From: Acidimicrobiales bacterium | Lineage (GTDB): Bacteria; Actinomycetota; Acidimicrobiia; Acidimicrobiales; SZUA-35 | DNA: 64,000 bases | Assembly (NCBI GenBank): GCA_028285495.1 | Contig: JANQPB010000010.1 | Location: forward strand, 56,304-120,303 | Reading direction: 5' to 3' | Part shown: one piece after another, positions 36,136-45,486 of the stretch | How the letters are laid out: each line of letters starts with the position of its first letter | Numbering within the stretch: the stretch's first letter is position 1 | Program-made: the position numbers and the translations under genes | The notes under the pieces: model-generated | Told to the model about the DNA's origin: nothing | What the model saw: the letters and a program-made list of their open reading frames with translations, nothing else | The model's database searches: none

Positions 36136-37757
36136 CAGATCTCCTCCAGGCGTGCGGTTCGGCGGAAGCTCCAGGCGCTGAAGAGCGCCACGTGCAGGAA
36201 GATCAGGATCGAGATGGCGGTGGCGAAGCCGAGGTCCTGGCCCCGCCCGCTCTCGAAGGCCAACCGGAACGTGTACGACACGAGGATGTCGGTGCTGCCG
36301 GCCGGGGTCTGGGCCCCGGCGATCGGCGGCCCGCCCCGGTTGAGGAAGAAGATGACGTTGAAGTTGTTGAAGTTGAAGGCGAACGACGAGATCAGGAGCG
36401 GGGCGACGGCGATCAGCAGCAGCGGGAAGGTGACGGCCCGGAAGGCCTGCCGGCCGTTGGCCCCGTCGACGTTGGCCGCCTCGGTCAGCTCGCGGGGGAT
36501 CGACTGCAGCGCCCCGGTGCAGACCAGGAAGAAGTAGGGGAAGCTCAGCCAGGTGCTGACCAGGAGCACCGACGCCCTCGCCATCCACGGGTCGGTCAGC
36601 CAGGGAACGTCGAGCCCGATCAGGTCGTTGATGATGCCGAAGTTGCGGTTCATCATCCCCTGCCACACCAGGACGGTCAGGAACGACGGCAGGGCGTAGG
36701 GGAAGATCAGGAGCGCCCGGTAGATCCGCTTGCCCTTGAGGTCGGGGTGGTCGAGCGTGATGGCCAACAGCATGCCGACCACGAACGAGAACACGACCGT
36801 GCCGACGGCGAACGCCCAGTTCCACACGAAGACCTGGAGGAACGGCCCCCGGATCGCCTCGGAGGCGAAGACCCGGCGGTAGTTCTCGAAGCCGATGTTG
36901 ACCTCCCACCCGGGGGTCAGGCGCTCGCCGGCCTCCGACTGGAAGAAGCCCTCGACGGGTGTGTAGGTGGTGCCGGTGGTGACATCGGTGATCGTGTCGG
37001 TGCCGGCGTCGTACTGGAGCCGGAAGGCGACCAGGGCGGCCCGGTTGAGGGTCGAGAGCCGGATGATGCCCTCGTCGCTGGCCACCTCGAGGGCGGCGAA
37101 GTCGGCCTCGAGGTCGGCCAGCTCACCGAGGAGCAGGGCGACGAAGCCGTCGGCCTCGGCCACCCGGTCGCCGTCGAAGGTGACGTCGACGGCGGGGACG
37201 GCCCCGGACTCGGTGCCGACCAGCACGGTCGGCGGGTCGGTCCGCTCGTCGAGGAGCAGCAGGCCGAGCGTGCCGTCGGCGGCCTGGGCCGGACGGGCCG
37301 CGAACGACACCGCCCCGTCCCCGCCACCGGTGGTGTCGACCGAGGTGGCGACGACCTGATCGATCGCCGCCTCCTTGTCGAGGATGTTGCCGGTGCCGAG
37401 GTTGGTCGTCGAGATGTAGGCGGTGTAGAGCACCGGGTACACCTGGAAGGCGAGCAGCAGCAGCGTGCCCGGCAGCAGGTACTTGAGGGCGATCGACCAC
37501 CGGGCCCTCGACAGGTAGACGATGTCGATGGCCACCGTGGCGATGACCACGAACGCCACCCCGAGCCAGACCCCGGCCGGCACCAGCCGGGTCAGGGCCC
37601 AGATCGAGGTGGCGTTGAGGGTGCCGAGGGCGATGACCTTCACCAGCAGGCCGACCATCGAGCCGGCCAGGAGGCCGGCCCGGGAACGGGTCCCGGGTCG
37701 GCGGTCGTCCTGGTCCTGGCCCGCGTCGGAGCCGGCGTCGGTCATCGCCGTCGACAT
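36135..37757 (-). CDS. malF: Maltodextrin-type ABC transporter permease MalF with large extracytoplasmic loop
   Basis: A 540-residue permease. Extra N-terminal helices (about residues 25-85) precede the helix KYLLPGTLLLLAFQVYPVLY; a large hydrophilic insertion follows at about residues 115-300, equivalent to the P2 loop that in E. coli MalF (514 aa) contacts the maltose-binding protein. The C-terminal permease core has the EAA loop ELTEAANVDGANGRQAFRAV. The ATG lies 4 nt after the malE stop. No ATPase gene is in the operon, so a shared MsiK-type ATPase elsewhere is expected. Confidence 0.9.
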   Translation of the reverse strand: MSTAMTDAGSDAGQDQDDRRPGTRSRAGLLAGSMVGLLVKVIALGTLNATSIWALTRLVPAGVWLGVAFVVIATVAIDIVYLSRARWSIALKYLLPGTLLLLAFQVYPVLYTAYISTTNLGTGNILDKEAAIDQVVATSVDTTGGGDGAVSFAARPAQAADGTLGLLLLDERTDPPTVLVGTESGAVPAVDVTFDGDRVAEADGFVALLLGELADLEADFAALEVASDEGIIRLSTLNRAALVAFRLQYDAGTDTITDVTTGTTYTPVEGFFQSEAGERLTPGWEVNIGFENYRRVFASEAIRGPFLQVFVWNWAFAVGTVVFSFVVGMLLAITLDHPDLKGKRIYRALLIFPYALPSFLTVLVWQGMMNRNFGIINDLIGLDVPWLTDPWMARASVLLVSTWLSFPYFFLVCTGALQSIPRELTEAANVDGANGRQAFRAVTFPLLLIAVAPLLISSFAFNFNNFNVIFFLNRGGPPIAGAQTPAGSTDILVSYTFRLAFESGRGQDLGFATAISILIFLHVALFSAWSFRRTARLEEI

Positions 37758-37761
37758 GCGA

Positions 37762-39159
37762 TCAACCTTCGGCGATCAGGGTGCGGATCTGCTCGGCGGC
37801 GTTGGTGAACGCCTCGTCGCCCGAGCTCTCACCGGACAGGATCAGGCCGTAGGCGTCGGTCCAGGCCGACCACACCGAACCCATCTCGGGGATGGCGGGG
37901 AGGGGCTGGCCGTTGGCACCGGCCTCACCGAAGCCCTGGATGTCGGGATCGCTGGCCGCGGCATCGAAGGCCGCAGTGTGGGCCGGGGGCCGGCCGCCGG
38001 CCTCGAACAGCCCGGTCTGGGCCTCCTCGGTCGACATGACCTCGGTGATGAACGTCTGGGCGAACAGCGGGTTCTCGGCGTTGGCCGAGACCATGAACCC
38101 CTGGACGCCGACGAACGGCGCTGCGGTGGTGCCGCCCAGGGCGGGGATCGGCTCGACGACGTAGTTGACACCGGTCGCCTTGAAGCCACGGTCGGCGTCG
38201 GACACCGCCCACGGACCGGTGATGGCAAACGGGGCGTTGCCCTGGCCGAAGCTCTCGATCATGACGTCGTAGCTGAGGCTGGCGGTGAGCAGGCCGGACT
38301 CGGCCCAGGCCTGGAACTGCGAGCCGGCGGCCAGGCCACCGTCGGAGTCGATGCCGAGGTCCTCGGCGTTGTAGCTGCCGTCGGCGTTGAGGCCGAACAG
38401 GTAGCCGCCGGCGGCGGTGTACAGCGGGAAGTTGTGGAACGGATCGCCGGGATCGTTCTGGATGGCCAGCGGGACCTCGACGTCGCCGGCGGCGACGAGA
38501 TCGAGCGCCACCTGCTCCAGCTCCTCCATCGACGCCGGGGCGTCGGGTACCAGGTCGACGTTGCGGATCAGGGCGATGTTCTCGATGGCGTAGGGCACGC
38601 CGTACAGCTGACCCTCGTAGCTCATGGCCTCGATGGCGACGGGCGAGAAGTCGCCGGCGTTCGGCAGGTCGACCGGGGCCAGCAGGCCCGAAGTCACGAG
38701 CTGGCCGAGCCAGTCGTGGGCGCCGATGATCACGTCGGGACCCTCGCCGGCCGGACCGGCGGTCTGCAGCCGGTCACGGATGTCGCCGAAGTTGACCTCC
38801 TGGACGGCGACCGACACGCCGTTCTCGTCGCCGAAGGCCTCGGCCAGCGGCTCGATGACCGGGGTGCGGGTGTCGTCGGCCCAGATCACCAGGTCGGCGT
38901 CGGCCCGGACGACCGGCGGCGGCTCCTCCTCGGCCCCGTCCTCAGCGGCCGCGTCCTCGTCCTCGGTTGCCTCGTCCTCGGTGGCCTCGTCGGCGGCCTC
39001 GTCGGCCGCCTCGTCCTCGGCCTCGGTGTCGTCGGTCGACTCGGTTGCCTCGGTCTCGTCTGCCGAGCTGCCGGCGTCGTCGTCGTCGGAGCCGCAGGCG
39101 GCAGCAACGAGCATCAGTGCCAGCAGGATGGCCAGCAACATCTTCGTTCGGTGGATCAC
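37762..39159 (-). CDS. malE: Maltodextrin ABC transporter substrate-binding lipoprotein
   Basis: The 465-residue lipoprotein has lipobox LVAAAC (Cys22), a ~55-residue acidic tether (CGSDDDD then Glu/Asp/Ala repeats), and a family-1 solute-binding domain with LVIWADDTRTPVIEPLAEAF, PDVIIGAHDWLG, ALIRN and GPWAVSD. The ATPase-free operon, MalF/MalG partners and GH13 enzyme point to maltose or maltodextrin. The GTG start follows GAGGAGAGATC. Promoter and operator lie in the divergent gap with the LacI-type regulator. Confidence 0.9.
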   Translation of the reverse strand: MIHRTKMLLAILLALMLVAAACGSDDDDAGSSADETEATESTDDTEAEDEAADEAADEATEDEATEDEDAAAEDGAEEEPPPVVRADADLVIWADDTRTPVIEPLAEAFGDENGVSVAVQEVNFGDIRDRLQTAGPAGEGPDVIIGAHDWLGQLVTSGLLAPVDLPNAGDFSPVAIEAMSYEGQLYGVPYAIENIALIRNVDLVPDAPASMEELEQVALDLVAAGDVEVPLAIQNDPGDPFHNFPLYTAAGGYLFGLNADGSYNAEDLGIDSDGGLAAGSQFQAWAESGLLTASLSYDVMIESFGQGNAPFAITGPWAVSDADRGFKATGVNYVVEPIPALGGTTAAPFVGVQGFMVSANAENPLFAQTFITEVMSTEEAQTGLFEAGGRPPAHTAAFDAAASDPDIQGFGEAGANGQPLPAIPEMGSVWSAWTDAYGLILSGESSGDEAFTNAAEQIRTLIAEG

Positions 39160-39227
39160 GATCTCTCCTCGGGATGCATCGGTGTCGGCCCAGAAGCATG
39201 AACCGACTATCCGGAAAACTACGTCGA

Positions 39228-39255
39228 TCTTTCTGAAAGAACAACCCTTCTTTCA
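39228..39255. promoter_or_regulatory. Operator candidates of the maltodextrin operon
   Basis: Two overlapping perfect inverted repeats in an AT-rich patch: TCTTTC-T-GAAAGA (39228-39240) and TGAAAGAA-N6-TTCTTTCA (39234-39255). They sit between malE (minus) and the LacI-type regulator (plus), near the likely -35/-10 regions of both, and are the best sites for the LacI-family repressor. Confidence 0.65.
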
Positions 39256-39289
39256 CGCAGTTGTGAAGATGGGCCTAGACTGCGGGCCG

Positions 39290-40318
39290 ATGGACCAACC
39301 GGCCACCTCGCGACGCCCACCGCTGCGTGACGTCGCCGCGCTCGCTCACGTGAGCGAGCCGACGGTGAGCCGGGTGCTGAACGGCCGCTCGGGCGTCGCC
39401 AGCGCCACCCGGACCCGGGTGCTGGCGGCCCTGGCCGAGCTCGGCTTCACCGACGTCCCGGAGCCGGGCCGGATTCGACGGGGCGCGGTCGGCATCGTGT
39501 CGCCCGAGCTGACGAACCCGGTCTTCCCCCGCCTGATCCACGAGATCGCCGAGCACCTCGCCCACCACGGCACGGTGGCCACCGTCGGCGTGGCCGCCTC
39601 CGGCCTGGCCGGCGAGGACCGGTACCTGACCGAGTTCGCCCAGACGGCGGTCGACGGGCTGGTCCTCATCGGCGGCGCCCACGCCGAGCAACCCGTCGAC
39701 CTGGGCTCCTACCGGCGCCTGATCGACGAGCGCGCCCCGCTCGTGCTGGTGAACGGTGCCCCGGTCGATCTGCCGGTCCCACAGGTCCGGTGCGACGAGG
39801 CCAGAGCGGCGGAACGGGCCACCGACCACCTCGTCTCGCTCGGCCACGAGCGCATCGGTTGCCTCCTCGGGCCAGCCCGCTACCACGCCACCACCAGGTT
39901 CATCGATGGCTTCGAGCGGGCCGCCGACCGCCACGGCCTCGCCACCGGACCCGAGCACGTGGCCGAGTCGGTCTTCACCCGCGAGGGCGGCCGGGCCGGC
40001 GCCACCCGGCTGCTCGACCGGGGGATGACCGCCGTGATCTGCGGCAACGACCTGATGGCCCTCGGTGCCGTCGCCGCCGCCAGGGCGGCCGGATTGTCGG
40101 TGCCGGACGACCTGTCGGTCGTCGGCTACGACGGCACCGACTTCACGGCGACGAGCGACCCGCCGCTGACCACCATGCGCCAGCCGTTCGCCCAGATGGG
40201 GGCGCTGGTCGCGGATGCCATCGCCGCGGAGATCGACGGCAACGACCGCTACCGAGACAGCTACGTGTTCACCCCGGAGCTGCTGGCCCGCAACACCACC
40301 GGGCCGGCGCCGCGCTGA
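39290..40318 (+). CDS. LacI family transcriptional regulator of the maltodextrin operon
   Basis: The 342-residue repressor has an N-terminal LacI headpiece (LRDVAALAHVSEPTVSRVLN with the hinge-helix GF region) and a periplasmic-binding-like sensor domain (GAVGIVSPELTNPVFPRLIH; AVICGNDLMALGAVAAA; VVGYDGTDF; PLTTMRQP). Divergent from the malE-malF-malG-GH13 operon, it is most likely its repressor, induced by a maltodextrin. TAGACT lies 8 nt before the ATG, so it is probably leaderless. Confidence 0.9.
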   Translation: MDQPATSRRPPLRDVAALAHVSEPTVSRVLNGRSGVASATRTRVLAALAELGFTDVPEPGRIRRGAVGIVSPELTNPVFPRLIHEIAEHLAHHGTVATVGVAASGLAGEDRYLTEFAQTAVDGLVLIGGAHAEQPVDLGSYRRLIDERAPLVLVNGAPVDLPVPQVRCDEARAAERATDHLVSLGHERIGCLLGPARYHATTRFIDGFERAADRHGLATGPEHVAESVFTREGGRAGATRLLDRGMTAVICGNDLMALGAVAAARAAGLSVPDDLSVVGYDGTDFTATSDPPLTTMRQPFAQMGALVADAIAAEIDGNDRYRDSYVFTPELLARNTTGPAPR

Positions 40319-40382
40319 ACCACGTCGGCGACACGTCCGGATGCGGTGGTGGGCGCGATGGCCGACGTGCTTCGATGGGCCG

Positions 40383-40811
40383 ATGACCGGCGAGCGCGAC
40401 GCCGAGGGTCGACCGCCCGACCGGCTGGGCCGCCGGGCCAGGCTGGAGCGGATCCTGGCCCGCGACGGCGACACCTGCGTCTGGTGTCGGCGGACGGTCG
40501 GGACCGGTCTCGTCGAGGCGACGACCGAGCACGTGGTGCCCCGGGTGAAGGGCGGGCCGAGCTGGATCGAGAACGAGGTGGCCGCGTGCCGCCGGTGCAA
40601 CGCCCGCCGCGGCCACCGGTCGCCGGCCGAGTGGGCCGACCAGTGTGAGCTCCGGGGCTGGGAGCCCGATCGGAATCGACTGCGGCGGGTGCTGGAGGCA
40701 CTGGAGGAGCGGATCGCCGCCGAGGGCGGTCAGCGACGAGCGCGGCCCTACCTGGCCACGCAGCTCCGCCGGCTCGGGCGGAGCGGCGGGTCGACGCCCG
40801 GCCGGCCCTGA
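40383..40811 (+). CDS. HNH endonuclease family protein
   Basis: A 142-residue small HNH protein. The zinc/HNH core is CVWCRRTVG, then TEHVVPRVKGGPSW and EVAACRRCNARRGHR: two CxxC pairs flank the His-Val-Val-Pro and Asn motif. Such stand-alone HNH proteins are common in actinobacteria and their role is usually unknown. The gene follows the LacI-type gene by 64 nt. No phage or restriction partners are nearby. Confidence 0.78.
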   Translation: MTGERDAEGRPPDRLGRRARLERILARDGDTCVWCRRTVGTGLVEATTEHVVPRVKGGPSWIENEVAACRRCNARRGHRSPAEWADQCELRGWEPDRNRLRRVLEALEERIAAEGGQRRARPYLATQLRRLGRSGGSTPGRP

Positions 40812-40865
40812 CCGCCCGGCGCCGGGCTACCCTGCCGGCCAGCACGACGAGCGGGGAGACGAGCC

Positions 40866-41633
40866 ATGGACCCAGCCACCATCCTGATCACCGGCGCCGG
40901 GACCGGCTTCGGCCGAGGGGCTGCGGTCGAGCTGGCCCGCCGTGGCCACCGGGTGATCGGCGGCACGATCAGCGACCGTGAGGCGATGAGCCTCGACGCC
41001 GAGGGGATCGACGGCCTCACCGGACGCAAGCTCGACATCACCGACGGCGACGACCTGGCGGCGGCCGCCGAGCTGGAGATCGACGTGCTGTTGAACAACG
41101 CCGGTCGGGGCCAGCTCGGGCCGCTGGCCCACGTTCCCATGGACGAGGTCCGCCAGGTCTTCGAGGTCAACGTGTTCGGCACGCTGCGGATCACCCAGGC
41201 CATGCTGTCGGGGATGATCGAGCGGGGCCGTGGTCGGGTGATCATCGTGTCGTCGATCGCCGGCGTGGCCTCCGGGCCGCTCTCCGGGCCCTACGCGATG
41301 ACCAAGCATGCGCTGGAGGCGCTGACGATGTCGCTGCGGGCCGAGATGGCGCCGCACGGCATCGAGGTCGTCAAGCTCAACCCCGGCCCCTACGCAACCG
41401 GGTTCAACGACCGGATGGTCGACGGGGTGGTCGACCTCGTGGCCGACGAGGGGGCCGAGGCCGAGCTGCTCGACGGCACCAGGACCCGGATGCTCGGCAA
41501 CCAGCTCGACCCGCAGGAGATCGTCGACACGATGGTCGAGCTGTGTACCGCCGAGACCGTGCCCTGGGAGACGTTCAAGCCGGACGACATCCTCGAGCGC
41601 TACCGCCTCCCAACCCGCCCGGTCCGTGACTGA
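40866..41633 (+). CDS. Short-chain dehydrogenase/reductase
   Basis: The 255-residue classical SDR has the cofactor motif TGAGTGFGRGAA, the NNAG motif (LLNNAGRG), catalytic Ser in IVSSIAG and YAMTKHA (Tyr-x3-Lys). A substrate cannot be deduced. The ATG follows GCGGGGAGACGAGCC. It is convergent with the arfB gene with only 9 nt between stops. Confidence 0.88.
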   Translation: MDPATILITGAGTGFGRGAAVELARRGHRVIGGTISDREAMSLDAEGIDGLTGRKLDITDGDDLAAAAELEIDVLLNNAGRGQLGPLAHVPMDEVRQVFEVNVFGTLRITQAMLSGMIERGRGRVIIVSSIAGVASGPLSGPYAMTKHALEALTMSLRAEMAPHGIEVVKLNPGPYATGFNDRMVDGVVDLVADEGAEAELLDGTRTRMLGNQLDPQEIVDTMVELCTAETVPWETFKPDDILERYRLPTRPVRD

Positions 41634-41642
41634 GCAGCCCCC

Positions 41643-42056
41643 TCAATCGTCGGTGCCGGGGCGGCGGCGGAGCTGCTTGTCTCGGCTGCGGGCCCGCTTG
41701 TCGTCGAGCCGGCGGCGCTTCGAGCCGGCGGTCGGTCTGGTCGGGCGCCGGCGCCGGGGCACGACCGAGGCCTCTCGGACCCGTTGGGCCAGCCGGCGGG
41801 TGGCGGCGTCGCGGTTGCGTGACTGCGAGCGCTCGTCGTCGGCCACCACCGTGAGGCTCGGTCCGAGACGATCGAGGAGCCGCTCCCGGCGCTGCGGGTG
41901 ATCGGCGAGGGCCGCCGACCCGGCGAGGTCCCAGGTCAGCTCGGCTCGGGTGTTTGCCCGGTTGGCGTGTTGGCCGCCCGGTCCCCCCGACGGCCCGAAC
42001 CGCCAGGTCAGCTCGGCGTCGGGGATCGTCAGGCCGTCGTCGACCTCGATACCCAT
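41643..42056 (-). CDS. arfB: Peptidyl-tRNA hydrolase ArfB (ribosome rescue)
   Basis: The 137-residue protein has the GGQ-containing domain of ArfB/YaeJ (WRFGPSGGPGGQHANRANTR) and a basic C-terminal tail (KRRRLDDKRARSRDKQLRRR) that enters the empty mRNA channel. It releases peptides from stalled ribosomes. TACAGT is 6 nt before the ATG, indicating leaderless expression. Length and tail are normal for the family. Confidence 0.9.
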   Translation of the reverse strand: MGIEVDDGLTIPDAELTWRFGPSGGPGGQHANRANTRAELTWDLAGSAALADHPQRRERLLDRLGPSLTVVADDERSQSRNRDAATRRLAQRVREASVVPRRRRPTRPTAGSKRRRLDDKRARSRDKQLRRRPGTDD

Positions 42057-42106
42057 GGCTCCACTGTAGGGACCGGCGCCCGGCCTGGCCGGCGAGTTCC
42101 GGCGGC

Positions 42107-43825
42107 CTATCGGGCTGGGGCTGCGGTCCCGCCCCGGAGCAGGCGGCCGGGACGGGCGCCGGTCAGCTCGCCGCCAACCGACACCTCGACGCCGGCCACG
42201 ATCGTGTGGTCGTAGCCGTGGCTGCGCTGGATCAGCCGACGACCGCCGGCCGGGAGGTCGTTGGCCACCCGGGGCACCCCGACGCCGAGCCGCTCGAAGT
42301 CGACCACGTTGACGTCGGCCCGGTAGCCCGGAGCCAACACGCCCCGGTCGTGGAGGCCGAACGCCCTGGCGGTGTCGCTGGTCTGCTTGGCCACCAGCCG
42401 CTCCAGCTCGATCCCGGGACCACGGGTCCGGTCTCTGGCCCAGTGGCTCAACAGGAACGTCGGGTAGCTGGCGTCGCAGATCGTGGCCACGTGGGCCCCG
42501 CCGTCGCCGAGGCCGCAGATCGTGTGCTCGTCGACCAGCATCTCCCGGATCACGTCGAGGTTGCCGGCGTGGTAGTTCTCGAACGGGTACAGCAGCATGG
42601 TCTCGCCGTCGCCCTGGGCCAACAGGTCGAGGGCCAGCTCCCACGGCGTGCCGCCGATGGCCTCGGCCCGGGCCGCCATCGAGTCGACGGCGGGATCGGG
42701 CTCGTAGTCTGGCGGATCGCCGAGCTCGCAGGCCCTGGTCAGGGCATAGGTCATCCACCGGGTGAAGCCGTCGTCGGGGCGATGGTCGAGCAGCGCCGTG
42801 CGCAACTCGCCGTCGTTGCGGAGCCTGGCCGCCCGCTCCGGAACCGGGACGTCGGCGAGCGCCCGCATCGCCGGGTGATTGCCGAACGGGTTCACGCTCG
42901 TGTCGAGCCCCATGAGGATGCCGATCGGCCGGCAGCCGACCTGGCCGGTCATCGTCAGTCCAGCGGCGTTGGCCCGGCGTATCCCGTCGAGCGTGTGGCG
43001 CCAGCGCTCGGGGTCGCTGTCGGTCTGGAGCAACAGCGCCGAGACCGGTCGACCGGAGACCCTGGCCATCTCGGTCAGCAGCTCGACCTCGCCCGGACCG
43101 AAATCGCTGTTGCACTGGATCATGCCCCGCCCGGCCAGGGCCATGGCCCTGGCGATGCCGGCCAGCTCGGGCTCGGCTGCGGTGAGACTCGGCGTGAGGC
43201 GACCATCGGCCGCCTTGTGCTTGGTGGTGCGGGAGGTCGAGAACCCCAGGGCCCCGGCCTCGAGGGCCCGGGCCACGGCGTCGGCCATCTGGTCGACCTC
43301 GGACTCGGTCGGGATCTCGGTGTGGTCGGCCCCCCGCTCCCCCATCACGTAGAACCGGAGCGCGCCGTGCGGGATCTGGGCCCCGACGTCCATCGTGCGG
43401 GGTGTCGTCTCCAGGGTGTCGAGATACTCCTCGAACGTGGTCCAGGTGAAGTCGATGCCCTCGGCCAGGACGGTGCCGGGGATGTCCTCGACGCCCTCCA
43501 TGAGGTTGATCAGGTAGTCCTCGGATCCCGGGCGGAGCGGGGCGAAGCCGACGCCGCAGTTGCCGAAGACGGTGGTGGTGACGCCATGCCAGCACGACGG
43601 CGTCAGGTCGGGATCCCACGTGGCCTGGCCGTCGTAATGGGTGTGGACGTCGACCCAGCCGGGCAGGACCAGGCGCCCGCCGGCGTCGATCTCACGGCGA
43701 CCACGACCGACCGCGTCGGCGATCTCGGTGATCACGCCGTCGTCGACGGCGATGTCGTGGCCGTCGACGGCCGGCGCCCCGGTACCGTCGACCAGGCGTC
43801 CTCCGCGAATGACGAGGTCGTGCAT
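42107..43825 (-). CDS. N-acyl-D-amino-acid deacylase family amidohydrolase
   Basis: The 572-residue metal-dependent hydrolase begins LVIRGGRLVDGTGAP and has the metal site VDVHTHYDGQATWDPDL and GNCGVGFAPLRPG typical of D-aminoacylases. Later conserved blocks are HADHTEIPTES-like and the C-terminal GVLAPGYRADVNVVD. Substrate could be N-acyl-D-amino acids or another amide. TAACGT 7 nt before the ATG suggests a leaderless mRNA. Next to a TetR gene (same strand, upstream), which may regulate it or the divergent membrane enzyme. Confidence 0.82.
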   Translation of the reverse strand: MHDLVIRGGRLVDGTGAPAVDGHDIAVDDGVITEIADAVGRGRREIDAGGRLVLPGWVDVHTHYDGQATWDPDLTPSCWHGVTTTVFGNCGVGFAPLRPGSEDYLINLMEGVEDIPGTVLAEGIDFTWTTFEEYLDTLETTPRTMDVGAQIPHGALRFYVMGERGADHTEIPTESEVDQMADAVARALEAGALGFSTSRTTKHKAADGRLTPSLTAAEPELAGIARAMALAGRGMIQCNSDFGPGEVELLTEMARVSGRPVSALLLQTDSDPERWRHTLDGIRRANAAGLTMTGQVGCRPIGILMGLDTSVNPFGNHPAMRALADVPVPERAARLRNDGELRTALLDHRPDDGFTRWMTYALTRACELGDPPDYEPDPAVDSMAARAEAIGGTPWELALDLLAQGDGETMLLYPFENYHAGNLDVIREMLVDEHTICGLGDGGAHVATICDASYPTFLLSHWARDRTRGPGIELERLVAKQTSDTARAFGLHDRGVLAPGYRADVNVVDFERLGVGVPRVANDLPAGGRRLIQRSHGYDHTIVAGVEVSVGGELTGARPGRLLRGGTAAPAR

Positions 43826-43894
43826 GGTCGCGACGTTAGCCAAGGGCAACGGCGGCGGAGAAAACGCCGCTGGCCAGCGGACCGCCGGCCGGCG

Positions 43895-44482
43895 TCAGCG
43901 CAGGTCGGCGAGATGACCGAGCGCGCCGAACGTCTCGACGATCAGATCACCGAGCGGTGTCGTGGCGCCGGATTGCTGCCACCGGTCGAAGGCGACGTCG
44001 AGCGCCGCCATCGCCGCCCGGGCCAACAGGGGGGCGTGCTGGCGGTGCTCGGGTGACAGGACCTGGGCCAGCCCTTCGGCCAGCTCGACGGTGTCGTGAT
44101 AGTCGGCCTCGACCGCGGCCGCATGCAGCTGCTCGGTGGCATAGATGTAGCGGACCCGACGGAGCTGGAACTCGAGGTCGCCGTCGTAGCGCCCGCCGAG
44201 CTCGGTGGCGAAGGCGTCGCGCATCGCCTCGAGCGGCGGCTGCGACAGCAGGGCCTTCTCGAGCGCCCGGTTGAGGTCGACCTCGTGCTCGTCCCACAGC
44301 ACGATCGCCTCCTTGGTCGCGAAGTGCCGGTAGAGCGTCGAGGGGGCCATCCCGACCTCCTCGGCGATCCGTCCGACGGTCACGTCGTCGAAGCCGAGCT
44401 CGACGAACAGATCGAGGGCCGTTCGCTGGGTCAGCCGCATGGCGTTGTGCCGGTTGCGCTCTCGGAGCGATCTCATCGGCAT
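43895..44482 (-). CDS. TetR family transcriptional regulator
   Basis: The 195-residue regulator has an N-terminal TetR HTH (LFVELGFDDVTVGRIAEEVG then MAPSTLYRHFATKEAIV) and a helical ligand domain. It is divergent from the sterol-desaturase-family gene with 67 nt between the starts; that gap holds a CCCAA-A-TTGGG palindrome. The start codon is one of ATG-CCG-ATG or a preceding TTG; the first ATG is used. Confidence 0.85.
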   Translation of the reverse strand: MPMRSLRERNRHNAMRLTQRTALDLFVELGFDDVTVGRIAEEVGMAPSTLYRHFATKEAIVLWDEHEVDLNRALEKALLSQPPLEAMRDAFATELGGRYDGDLEFQLRRVRYIYATEQLHAAAVEADYHDTVELAEGLAQVLSPEHRQHAPLLARAAMAALDVAFDRWQQSGATTPLGDLIVETFGALGHLADLR

Positions 44483-44514
44483 CAATGATAGCCAAAACCT
44501 ACTTGAGATGTATA

Positions 44515-44525
44515 CCCAAATTGGG
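44515..44525. promoter_or_regulatory. Palindrome between tetR and sterol desaturase gene
   Basis: CCCAA-A-TTGGG, 11 nt, lies in the AT-rich divergent gap, just upstream of a TATATT -10-like element at the membrane-enzyme gene. It is a reasonable binding site for the adjacent TetR-type repressor, but it is short. Confidence 0.4.
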
Positions 44526-44549
44526 AGTCACTCGCATATATTGGAGCGC

Positions 44550-45431
44550 ATGGAATCGACGCTGCAAACCGTGACCGAACTCCTCGAGCTCCTCTTCGTG
44601 CCGATCCTGGCCGTCGAGCTCGTCTGGCTGTACCGACGCGGCCACCTCCGCTGGAACCGGATCAAGGAGATGCTGGCCAACGCCAGCTCGCTGTTCTTCG
44701 TCGTCCCCGGCGGCCTGGTCGGCCTCGCTCTGTGGTTCGGGGTGTTCAACGGGGTCAGCGGGCTGCTCCCCTGGGCCATCCCGACCAACTGGTTCACCGT
44801 GATCGTGGCCGTGCTGGCGGCCGACCTCATCTACTACTGGGAGCATCGCTTCGAGCACGAGCACCGCCTGCCGTGGGACCTCTACCACTCGGTCCACCAC
44901 AGCTCCGAGCGCTTCGACCAGACCACCGGGCTCCGGCTCGGCCTGTTCGACGGGCTGCTGACGTTCGGGTTCAGCCTGCCGATGGTGCTGGTGGGGTTCT
45001 CCCCCGTGGTGGCCCTGGCCGCGACCGGTGTGGTCATCGGCTACCAGACCTGGATCCACACCGAGCTGATCGACAAGATGCCACGGTGGTTCGAGGCGGT
45101 GTTCAACACCGCCTCCCACCACCGGGCCCACCACGGGGCCGACGAGCACTACCTCGACACCAACTACGGCGGCATCCTGATCGTCTGGGACAAGCTGTTC
45201 GGGACCTTCCAACCCGAGACCACCCGGCCGAACTACGGGCTGACGACCCAGATCGAGTCGTCCAACCCGATCGACGTCCAGTTCTCCCAGCTCCGGCTCC
45301 TGTGGCGTGACCTGAAGGCGGACCGCAGCTGGGGCGACCGGTTCCGACGACTGTGGAACCGGCCCGGCTGGCAGCCGGCCCACCTCCGGGTGGCCGCCGC
45401 GCCGGCGGTCGCCGGCGCCGACGCCCGGTGA
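44550..45431 (+). CDS. Sterol desaturase/fatty acid hydroxylase family protein
   Basis: The 293-residue membrane diiron enzyme has the three histidine clusters HRFEHEH, HSVHHSSE and HHRAHHGADEHYLDTNYGG, and about four to five membrane helices. The family includes C-4/C-5 sterol oxidases, carotenoid hydroxylases and fatty-acid hydroxylases; the substrate is unknown. The ATG is preceded by a GGAG motif and by TATATT 7 nt upstream, so either leaderless or SD-led initiation is possible. Divergent from the TetR gene, which probably represses it. Confidence 0.85.
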   Translation: MESTLQTVTELLELLFVPILAVELVWLYRRGHLRWNRIKEMLANASSLFFVVPGGLVGLALWFGVFNGVSGLLPWAIPTNWFTVIVAVLAADLIYYWEHRFEHEHRLPWDLYHSVHHSSERFDQTTGLRLGLFDGLLTFGFSLPMVLVGFSPVVALAATGVVIGYQTWIHTELIDKMPRWFEAVFNTASHHRAHHGADEHYLDTNYGGILIVWDKLFGTFQPETTRPNYGLTTQIESSNPIDVQFSQLRLLWRDLKADRSWGDRFRRLWNRPGWQPAHLRVAAAPAVAGADAR

Positions 45432-45486
45432 CCGGGCGGGTCGCCTGCGATCACACGGACGTCCGGTCGGGAGAAACTGATGATCG

